Of a stretch of DNA of 45,060 nucleotides, positions 16,952 to 23,860 are shown one piece after another. The notes under the pieces are model-generated. The model was not told where the DNA came from and searched no databases. It saw only the letters and a list, made by a program, of their open reading frames with translations. The stretch is from Spirochaetales bacterium. Lineage in GTDB: Bacteria; Spirochaetota; Spirochaetia; Sphaerochaetales; Sphaerochaetaceae. The stretch's first letter is position 1; every line of letters starts with the position of its first letter. The stretch lies in NCBI GenBank assembly GCA_028722305.1, contig JAQYHB010000030.1, forward strand, positions 1-45,060, in the 5' to 3' direction. Position numbers and translations under genes: made by a program.

Positions 16952-18499
16952 TCAAACTTCCTCAAATGAAAGACCGGTACCGCAATGCGGGCATACCTTC
17001 ATGTCCGGGGTTACGGGCTGTCCGCAGTTCGGGCAGACATACTCAGTCTCTTCGTTCTCATCTTCCACGATATCGATATTCTCGCTGATCACCTTCTTGA
17101 CCTCCGCGATGTCCTCGGCGGACAGGTCGGTCAAGGCTGCCAGATCTTCCGGCGTCAGGCTGATGAAATCCTCAACGCTGTAGATGTCATGGAACTGCAG
17201 TTTTTTCAGCAGCTTCCCGTCAAGCGGCAGGTCGGCGAGAGGGACCTCGTCCTCAGGGACACCGCTGTTGTCCTCGGCAGCCGGCTTCGCGGGTGCCTCG
17301 GCCGCGGCAACCTGCTCAGGCTGCCGTTCGCTCGCATCACCCTGCCCTTCCCCTCCGAAGATGCTCTCGGCCTTCTCGCGGGCGGCCTGCGAGATGTCCA
17401 TCTCGTCGAACTCTTCCTGGGTCTTGACCTCAATCATCCAGTCGCACAGCTTGCTGGCGAGACGGACGTTGACACCCTGCTTGCCGATGGCAAGGGCCTG
17501 CTGGCTCTTGTCGACGATGGCGACAGCCTGGAAGACATTCTTGTCGATCACGACGACATCCTTCACCTCGGCCGGAGCCAGGGCGTTGCGGATGTAGTTG
17601 ACCGGGTTGGAATCGTAACGGACGATATCGATGCGCTCACCCTCGATCTCGTCCATGATGGTCTTGATGCGGTTGCCCTGCAGACCGATACAGGCACCGA
17701 TAGGATCGATATTCTCGTTGCGACTGACGACGGCAACCTTGGTCCTCATTCCGGCCACGCGGACCACCTTGACAATGTCGATCTGCTGCTGCTGGATTTC
17801 GGGAATCTGCAGCTCGAACAGCTTGCGGACAAGCTCGGAGTGGGTTCTGGAGAGAATGACATGCACTCCATGGTCATCCTCCTTGACAGACTCGACGTAG
17901 CAGAGGATCGAGTCGTTGACGCCGTAGCCATCGTAGTTCTCTCGCGGGCTCTGATTCCGGTTGGGGAGCAGACCCTCGATCGTGCCGATGTTGACCCAGA
18001 TGTCGCCGTTGGGCATCTGGCGGAGGAAATAGCCCTTGATCAGCTGTCCCTCTTTGGTCTTGTACTCATTGTACTGCTTGTCGTTGGTGATGCTGCGGAA
18101 AGACTTGCGGGCGTCGGTCCGGGCCTGCTGGATGCTCTGGCGCTTCAAATTACGCGGGTCGAACGGAATCAGCAACTCGTCCCCGATATCGCACTGCGGA
18201 TCGAGACGCCTGGCATCCTCAAGGGAGATCTCGATGGGATCGATTACGCCGTCCTGTTCTCCGTCGACTACGGTCTTCTGGACAAAGACATCGATGTTGT
18301 CATGGGCGTCGTTCCAACGGACGACACAGTTCTCGTAGGGCTTGTACTGCTGCTTGTACGCGTCTTTGATGATGCTCTCGACGGTACTGAATACCAAGTC
18401 CTCAGAGATACCCTTCTCTTCCATCAATGCCTTAATGGCGCTTCCCATCGTTTCCACGGGTTCAACCGGCGCGGTCTTGGCGTTTTTCCTACCTGCCAT
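16952..18499 (-). CDS. nusA: Transcription factor NusA with C-terminal zinc ribbon
   Basis: This 515-residue protein modulates pausing, termination and antitermination by RNA polymerase. An N-terminal polymerase-binding domain (to about 150) is followed by an S1 domain (IKGYFLRQMPNGDIWVNIG), two KH domains (the second with ALAIGKQGVNVRLASKL), a helix-hairpin-helix stretch (about 420-470) and, unusually, a C-terminal zinc ribbon of form Cys-x2-Cys-x10-Cys-x2-Cys near 486-505. The ATG at 18499 has GAGGAGG about 9 bases upstream and overlaps rimP by 11 bases. The following infB is tightly linked. The zinc ribbon may bind RNA or a protein partner; that is inference. Confidence 0.95.
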   Translation of the reverse strand: MAGRKNAKTAPVEPVETMGSAIKALMEEKGISEDLVFSTVESIIKDAYKQQYKPYENCVVRWNDAHDNIDVFVQKTVVDGEQDGVIDPIEISLEDARRLDPQCDIGDELLIPFDPRNLKRQSIQQARTDARKSFRSITNDKQYNEYKTKEGQLIKGYFLRQMPNGDIWVNIGTIEGLLPNRNQSPRENYDGYGVNDSILCYVESVKEDDHGVHVILSRTHSELVRKLFELQIPEIQQQQIDIVKVVRVAGMRTKVAVVSRNENIDPIGACIGLQGNRIKTIMDEIEGERIDIVRYDSNPVNYIRNALAPAEVKDVVVIDKNVFQAVAIVDKSQQALAIGKQGVNVRLASKLCDWMIEVKTQEEFDEMDISQAAREKAESIFGGEGQGDASERQPEQVAAAEAPAKPAAEDNSGVPEDEVPLADLPLDGKLLKKLQFHDIYSVEDFISLTPEDLAALTDLSAEDIAEVKKVISENIDIVEDENEETEYVCPNCGQPVTPDMKVCPHCGTGLSFEEV

Positions 18500-18992
18500 C
18501 TTTCCAATCCTCCTCGAGATACTCCAGCTTCGCTTTCTGGATCTGCGCGATGCCGAGCTCAAGATGCTCCATGGTCTCCTCGCTCTCCCCGACACGGACT
18601 TGGTCGAGGGACAGCTTCTCGCCGTCGAATCCGGCAATCCTGCCGAACAACCAGGAGGCCCTACCTGTATCGTACACCTTTACCGACCTTCCTGTGAACA
18701 GCTCGAACTCATGCGCATCCTTTATCGCCCGGAGCATGCCCGGGGTTTCTACGGTCAGGAACACATCCCTGAGCGGTCCGGCATCCTCCAACGCGACCGG
18801 ATAGATCGCGTGGTATGCGGCATCGCAATCCTTGCTGGTCGCGTCCCCGCCAAGGCGGGTGATCGCGACTTCGAGCTCGATATTCTTGCCACGGTCGGTC
18901 TGGCGGATCTCGACAATCGCCAGGCCAAGCTCGCGCACAATCGGCTCATACAGCACAAACAGCGGATTTGAAGTGATATTCGTCTTTTCCAT
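18489..18992 (-). CDS. rimP: Ribosome maturation factor RimP
   Basis: This 167-residue protein belongs to the RimP (YlxS/YhbC) family that assists 30S maturation. Support comes from the N-terminal LYEPIVRELGLAIVEI segment, a central LEDAGPLRDVFLTVETPGMLRAI block matching the family's pattern before the SH3-like C-terminal domain, and its place directly before nusA. There is no Shine-Dalgarno in front of the ATG at 18992, and a strong terminator-like hairpin lies only 16 bases upstream, so its expression should depend on readthrough. Confidence 0.9.
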   Translation of the reverse strand: MEKTNITSNPLFVLYEPIVRELGLAIVEIRQTDRGKNIELEVAITRLGGDATSKDCDAAYHAIYPVALEDAGPLRDVFLTVETPGMLRAIKDAHEFELFTGRSVKVYDTGRASWLFGRIAGFDGEKLSLDQVRVGESEETMEHLELGIAQIQKAKLEYLEEDWKDGR

Positions 18993-19008
18993 AATTTCAA
19001 CGCGCTAT

Positions 19009-19038
19009 AAAAAAAGGATCAGCTTTTCAGCGATCCTT
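19009..19038 (-). terminator. Intrinsic terminator or attenuator in the rimP-nusA-infB leader
   Basis: On the minus strand AAGGATC (19038-19032) pairs with GATCCTT (19020-19014). The stem continues with three more pairs after a one-base bulge, the loop is four bases, and seven T follow (19015-19009). rimP starts 16 bases later. It can end transcription from the gene or leader upstream, or act as an attenuator of the whole translation operon. Confidence 0.7.
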
Positions 19039-19171
19039 CAACCATGGGTGATTCTAGGAATCTTGCAACTTCCTTGTCAACCACATCTAATGATCCTGTA
19101 AGCTTTTTTTCGACGTCACGCGAGATGTCGCCGCGGACGAGAGCCAAAGACCTGGAGATTATACTATACAT
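19019..19171 (-). CDS. Candidate 50-codon ORF ending inside the rimP leader terminator
   Basis: An open frame from ATG 19171 to TGA 19021-19019 encodes 50 residues rich in Asp, Glu, Lys, Val and Leu; the part from residue 13 onward, including DISRDVEKKL and DKEVARFLESPM, looks like a plausible helical peptide. No good Shine-Dalgarno precedes the ATG. A shorter form could start at GTG 19084, which has AGGA 9 bases upstream and would give 21 residues. The stop codon lies in the 3' arm of the terminator hairpin, so a terminating ribosome would open that hairpin. It uses several codons (TTA, CTA, AGA, ACA) that seem uncommon in the neighbours. It could be a small protein, a leader peptide or chance. 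Confidence 0.33.
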   Translation of the reverse strand: MYSIISRSLALVRGDISRDVEKKLTGSLDVVDKEVARFLESPMVEGSLKS

Positions 19172-19195
19172 CCGTATATATATGAGTATGCCTGG

Positions 19196-20536
19196 TCAGA
19201 GCAGCTTGAAGAAAACGGTCCGGCGGGTGTCGACCAGCTCATCGGGGGTAAGGGTACGGCTTCCGTACCACGCCTCGCCGCTCTGGTTGTCGGTCGGGTC
19301 GTTCCTCCATGGACCTGCAATCAGCGCTGGCCCGGGAGCCAGCGTGGTCGTGCAGGGCACCCGCATCACATCCAGGTTCCCGAAATAGAAACCCGACCCA
19401 AGCAGGTTTCCCTTTCTCAGCGCCCCTCCGCCAAACGAGCAGTCGGCATAGAAGGTCTCGTCCAAGCCAGGTACCTGGAAGGTAGCCCAATCATGGTTGC
19501 CAACCCTGTCTGGGGTAACGTACATGCCGGCCATCCAGTCGCTTTTCAAGCCGGCGATGCGGGCGAGGTTGATGAAAATCGAAGCCTGGATGCCGCAGTC
19601 CCCCCGTCCGTTGATCGCCCCGTATTCGGCAAGGTTGGAAATCGTCTGATAGCTTGGCATATAGGCGTAGGAGACGTGGTGGATCACCCATTGGTAGATC
19701 AGTCTCGCCTTGCGGATCGGGTTGGTTTCGTCCCCGATGATCTCCTTGCAGAGGGCTCTCAGATAGGGGGTCGCCACCAGATAGGGGGCTTCTTCCCTGC
19801 TGTGCTGGACCTTTTCCACGCATTTGGACTCCAACGCGGCAAGGTCCAGGAACTTCTGTCGGTTGATGAAGCTATACTCGATCCAGAACTCCTCGCCCGC
19901 CTTGGGAATGCCACGGAAGTGGGCGACCCTGCGCTTGCCACGGACCGGACTCATGCCGACCAGCTGGCCGCTCTGGGCATGGATGTCCAGCTCGTCCATG
20001 AAGGGACTGGCAACCGGGATGGGAAGGTCGGCTTCGAGCACCTGTCCTCTCACCCACGCACTCTCCTTGACCTTGAGCCCGACGTGGACGGTAATCCTCG
20101 CCTCGGCGTGGCCGAAGCTCGTCATCTTCTTCACCACCAGATCCCGCAGTTGCAGGTCGGCCTGGCGTTCAGGGGTTTCCTTGCCCTTGTCCAAGGTGTC
20201 CAAAAAACGCCTGTGAAGATGGACCTTGCCATCCACCAGCGCCCAAGGGACCGTACCCTCATAGCGCAGCCGGGAAAGAGACCCTGCATCCAGCGTGAAG
20301 CCTGCCGCCCTGGCAAGCTCCAACGCCTGCTCCTCATCAAACGGATAGTCCCGAAGGAAGACAGGCAGCCGGTGGGACTCCAATAGCAGACGCTCCCGCT
20401 GGAGATCGTCGACCTTCCCCTCGGACAGGAGGAAATCAATCAGTTGCTGGGCCTGCGTGACGTAGCCTGCGTCACTCAATACTCGGACATCATCCCTCAG
20501 CGGGATCTGATAGGCGGTAAGATCATTGGCTTGCAT
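19196..20536 (-). CDS. Transglutaminase-like domain protein, probably cytoplasmic
   Basis: This 446-residue protein ends in a transglutaminase-like cysteine-protease fold. The candidate catalytic triad is visible: Cys in GRGDCGIQASIFINLARIAG, His in GNHDWATFQVPG, and Asp in FYADCSFG. The first 270 residues form mixed helical and beta regions without a recognised motif. No signal peptide or membrane segment is seen, so it probably acts inside the cell. Proteins of this fold include peptidases and amidases; the substrate is unknown. It lies 29 bases after comF at the end of the tamB-bamA-mutS-comF group. Confidence 0.8.
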   Translation of the reverse strand: MQANDLTAYQIPLRDDVRVLSDAGYVTQAQQLIDFLLSEGKVDDLQRERLLLESHRLPVFLRDYPFDEEQALELARAAGFTLDAGSLSRLRYEGTVPWALVDGKVHLHRRFLDTLDKGKETPERQADLQLRDLVVKKMTSFGHAEARITVHVGLKVKESAWVRGQVLEADLPIPVASPFMDELDIHAQSGQLVGMSPVRGKRRVAHFRGIPKAGEEFWIEYSFINRQKFLDLAALESKCVEKVQHSREEAPYLVATPYLRALCKEIIGDETNPIRKARLIYQWVIHHVSYAYMPSYQTISNLAEYGAINGRGDCGIQASIFINLARIAGLKSDWMAGMYVTPDRVGNHDWATFQVPGLDETFYADCSFGGGALRKGNLLGSGFYFGNLDVMRVPCTTTLAPGPALIAGPWRNDPTDNQSGEAWYGSRTLTPDELVDTRRTVFFKLL

Positions 20537-20565
20537 GGTTACCCACTATATCACCAGATTCCTGC

Positions 20566-21180
20566 TCATGCCAAGCAAACCGCCAGGCCCGTTACCGGCA
20601 CCCGATACTGCTGCTCGAGAGCAGAAATGGCGGAGCGCATCGTGCTCCCGGTAGTGATCACGTCATCCACAACCACAAGCCTGCGCAGCGATGGAAGCTT
20701 TTGTTCCTTCACCTTGAAGATGACCTTGGCCCGCCCGAATCGGTCCTGCCGTTTCTGGATTCCTTGCGAGGTACGCGTCAAAAGCCTTGCCACCGGCAAC
20801 CGCATGCTTCGCGCCAGCAGGAGCCCCTGGTCGAACCCCCGCCGCCTGACTCCCTCCCTGGAGGCGGGAACCGGAACCAGGTAGGTTCCCTCTCCCGGGG
20901 GAACCAACGGAACCAAAAGCGAAGCGAAGAGCCGGGACAGGTTCCGCTGCCCTCCTGTCTTGTAGCGCGCCATCAGCTCGCGAAGCAGCCCCAGATGGGG
21001 ACCGTAAGCCTGATAGCGGGCATCACAGAACCGGCATGGATAGGCAAGGCTGAGCATCGGGCTTCCGCACACCGGACACCGTTCCCTCCACAGGGAGCTG
21101 AAGGCGTAGCCATCCAGCTCCCTCTGGCAAAAGTGGCAGGGAAATGAGGGGCTCAGACACGTACAGATAGGGCATTCCAT
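20566..21180 (-). CDS. comF: ComF-family phosphoribosyltransferase-like protein
   Basis: This 204-residue protein has an N-terminal zinc-finger region with paired Cys (CPIC, CHFC, CPVCG, CRFC) and a C-terminal phosphoribosyltransferase fold with the PRPP-binding motif VVVDDVITTGST. VPVPASREGVRRRGFDQG is typical of ComF. ComF assists import or handling of transforming DNA in competent bacteria, but many non-competent species also carry it. No other competence gene is in the window. It begins 21 bases after the mutS stop. Confidence 0.92.
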   Translation of the reverse strand: MECPICTCLSPSFPCHFCQRELDGYAFSSLWRERCPVCGSPMLSLAYPCRFCDARYQAYGPHLGLLRELMARYKTGGQRNLSRLFASLLVPLVPPGEGTYLVPVPASREGVRRRGFDQGLLLARSMRLPVARLLTRTSQGIQKRQDRFGRAKVIFKVKEQKLPSLRRLVVVDDVITTGSTMRSAISALEQQYRVPVTGLAVCLA

Positions 21181-21201
21181 ACCCTACCATACCATCGTTT
21201 C

Positions 21202-23805
21202 TCAGGATTCCTTCAATGTCTTCTTCAACTCCCCTACCAAGGCAAGTGCCTCGATCGGGGTACTGTGGTTGACGTCGAAGTGCTCGAGCGCGTCCCGCAG
21301 CTTGTCGTAGACGACCAGCTCTTCCTTCTCCTCGGGGGCCGCCTCTTGTGGCGCGAAGAGGGAAGGCTGGGCATGGCTGAGCAAGTATTCGTCGTCGTGG
21401 CGTTTCTGGAAGTTCTGCGCCTCACGGATCACCCCGTAGGGGATTCCGGCGAGCTTGGCCACATTCAATCCGTACGAGCTCTCCGCGACACCGGGAATCA
21501 CCTTGCGCAGGAAGATGACCGTCCCCTTCTCCTCGACTACCTTCAGCGTCAGCTTCTGGACCTCTCCTCCGGCGATTTCCGCCAGCTCGTGGTAGTGGGT
21601 GGCAAAAAGGGTCTTGCAACCCATGCGGGTCAGTTCCTGCATGACCGCAAAGGCGATTGCCATGCCATCCTGGCTGCTGGTACCCCTTCCCAACTCGTCG
21701 ATGATGACGAAGGAACGGCGGCTGGCGGTACGGAGAATCAGCGCCGCCTCCTGCATCTCCACCAAGAAGGTAGACTCGCCACGGGCCAGATTGTCGCTGG
21801 CACCGACACGGCAGAAAAGCCGGTCCACCGGACTCATCACCACCCGTTCGGCCGGAACGTAGCTGCCAATCTGGGCAAGCAGGACAATGAGCGCATTTTG
21901 GCGCAGATAGGTCGATTTTCCCGCCATGTTGGGACCAGTGATCAGGCAGAAACGCCCCTGCCGTTCCTCGATATCCAGGCCATTGGGGACAAAGCCTCCC
22001 GCAGGCAATTGGCTCTCGACCACCGGATGCCTGCCCCCGGCGATATGCAGCACATCCCCTTCCACGAACTCAGGTTTCTGGTAGTGGTGCTTCACCGCGC
22101 AGACGGCAAGCGAGGACAGGACATCAACCTCGCTGAGGAACTGGGCGATTTCCAGCAACATCGGCCCTTGGGCTGCCGTGTCCTTCAGGATTTGCTCGTA
22201 GACTTCCTTCTCCCTCGCCTCGGCGGCGAAACCGCTTTTCAGGATTTGGGTTTCCAGCTGGATCAGCTCGTCGGTGGTGTAGCGTTCGGCGTTGACCAGC
22301 GTCTGCTTCCGGTAGAAGGACTGGGGGACCTTGTCCACCTGTCCTTTGGAGACCTCCAGATAGTGTCCGATGATCTTGTTATAGGAAAGCTTCAGTGTGG
22401 TAATGCCCGTCTCTTTTCGGATCTTGTCCAGGTACGAGTCAAGCAGCTCCTTGCCTCCTCCCTTGACCTCGCGGAGGCGGTCAAGCTCCGGGTCATACCC
22501 GGCGTTGACCACCTCGCCCTCGACGAATGGTCCCTGGGTCTCCTCGTTGATTCCCTTGGAGATTTCCCGCATGACAGAGAGCAGCTGCTCGAGCGAGCTC
22601 TGCGTGACATGGGCCGAGAGCAGCTTCTGGTAATGGACCGAATCCTGCTCCATCAGCGAAAAGAAACAACCGACCGTGCGCTGAATGCCCACAAGGTCCT
22701 GGGGCAGGGAGCGATGCATGGCAACCCTGCTGGAAAGACGTTGCAGGTCAAGCGCCTTGCGCAGGATTTCGCGGACATGGCCCGTCACATCCTGGTGGTC
22801 AACATAGAAGGTGACCCAATCCTGACGGTCAAGGATATCTTCCTTGTTCCTCAACGGGAAGGAGATCCACTGCTTCAACATACGGGTACCACCGCTGGTG
22901 ACCGTCTGGTCGATCGAGGAAAAAAGGGTGCACCGCTCCCCTCCGTCCTGGCTGTTGGAGATCAGCTCGAGATTCCTCTGGCTTGCCTCGTCCACCAGCA
23001 GGAAACGGTCGCTCACCACCTTCTTGTAGGTGACGATCTGTCCAAGCGAGGACCTGGCGGTATCTTCCAGATAGCCCAGCAGCGCGCCACCACTGGCAAG
23101 GGCGATGTCGTCACTCTCGAAACCGAATGCCTTCAGGTTGGTCGTCCCCATCTGTGCGGTCAGTTTCTGGAAAGCCTGTTTCTGGCTGAAGGCCCAGGCG
23201 GGAAGCTTGGTCACCATGGCGCGAAAGCCGTCGATCCGGTTCTGGAACTCCTCATCGGAAAAATAGTCGTCCTCGTTGACCAGGATCTCCCGCGGCTTGA
23301 CCTGCTCGAGCAGGGCCAAGAGCGAGGCTAATTGGCGGTCCTGCGCCACGGTGGTCATGCAGAACTCGCCGCTGGTGATATCGGCGTAGCTGATGGAGAA
23401 ACGTGAGCCGAGAGCGATGACAGAAAGGACGTAGCTGGTCTGTCTTGCGTCAAGGAAATCATCGTCCACCACCGTTGCCGGAGTGACGATCTGGATCACT
23501 TCCCTTTTGGCCAGCTGTTTCGGATTCGTGGTCAGTTCCAGCTGCTCGCAGATGGCGATCTTCTTGCCAAGGTCGAGCAAGCGCCGGATATAGGACTTGG
23601 CGGCGTGGAACGGAATGCCGCACATCGGTCTGCCGGCCCGATGGGTCAGCGTCAGATTCAAGAGCCGTGACACTTCCACCGCATCGTCGTCAAACATCTC
23701 GTAGAAATCACCGAGACGGAAAAACAGCACCTTGTCCCTGTTCTGCTCCTTGATGGCGCGGTACTGCTGCATCATCGGAGTCACTTTCTCTTCTTGCGTT
23801 CCCAT
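21202..23805 (-). CDS. mutS: DNA mismatch repair protein MutS
   Basis: This 867-residue MutS1-type protein recognises mismatches. The N-terminal domain has FFRLGDFYEMF with the Phe-x-Glu mismatch-reading motif. The ATPase domain has Walker A GPNMAGKSTYLRQ near residue 620, and DELGRGTSSQDG and ATHYHELAEI follow. Length is usual. The ATG at 23805 is chosen because GAGG lies about 6 bases upstream; the open frame extends 12 codons further across the end of a terminator-like hairpin. It sits between bamA and comF. No mutL is in the window. Confidence 0.97.
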   Translation of the reverse strand: MGTQEEKVTPMMQQYRAIKEQNRDKVLFFRLGDFYEMFDDDAVEVSRLLNLTLTHRAGRPMCGIPFHAAKSYIRRLLDLGKKIAICEQLELTTNPKQLAKREVIQIVTPATVVDDDFLDARQTSYVLSVIALGSRFSISYADITSGEFCMTTVAQDRQLASLLALLEQVKPREILVNEDDYFSDEEFQNRIDGFRAMVTKLPAWAFSQKQAFQKLTAQMGTTNLKAFGFESDDIALASGGALLGYLEDTARSSLGQIVTYKKVVSDRFLLVDEASQRNLELISNSQDGGERCTLFSSIDQTVTSGGTRMLKQWISFPLRNKEDILDRQDWVTFYVDHQDVTGHVREILRKALDLQRLSSRVAMHRSLPQDLVGIQRTVGCFFSLMEQDSVHYQKLLSAHVTQSSLEQLLSVMREISKGINEETQGPFVEGEVVNAGYDPELDRLREVKGGGKELLDSYLDKIRKETGITTLKLSYNKIIGHYLEVSKGQVDKVPQSFYRKQTLVNAERYTTDELIQLETQILKSGFAAEAREKEVYEQILKDTAAQGPMLLEIAQFLSEVDVLSSLAVCAVKHHYQKPEFVEGDVLHIAGGRHPVVESQLPAGGFVPNGLDIEERQGRFCLITGPNMAGKSTYLRQNALIVLLAQIGSYVPAERVVMSPVDRLFCRVGASDNLARGESTFLVEMQEAALILRTASRRSFVIIDELGRGTSSQDGMAIAFAVMQELTRMGCKTLFATHYHELAEIAGGEVQKLTLKVVEEKGTVIFLRKVIPGVAESSYGLNVAKLAGIPYGVIREAQNFQKRHDDEYLLSHAQPSLFAPQEAAPEEKEELVVYDKLRDALEHFDVNHSTPIEALALVGELKKTLKES

Positions 23806-23816
23806 GCGTTCCTCGT

Positions 23817-23846
23817 ATAAGAAAGAGCCCTGCTTCCGCAAGGCCC
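23817..23846 (-). terminator. Hairpin between bamA and mutS
   Basis: On the minus strand GGGCCTTGC (23846-23838) pairs with GCAGGGCTC (23833-23825) around a GGAA tetraloop, using two G-U pairs, followed by TTTCTTAT. It probably terminates part of the tamB-bamA transcripts before mutS. Confidence 0.55.
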
Positions 23847-23860
23847 TTCGTGCCTGACCG

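Noticed and set aside
14946..17183. Long plus-strand frame opposite infB and the end of nusA.
   Set aside because: It crosses a gene boundary and has no motif; it arises from the repetitive infB N-terminus and GC bias.
16985..18697. Long plus-strand frame opposite nusA and rimP.
   Set aside because: Complement of recognised genes, with Asp/Leu/Val-rich composition typical of shadows here.
21265..23331. Long plus-strand frame opposite mutS.
   Set aside because: Complement of a gene with intact ATPase motifs; no Shine-Dalgarno or domain.
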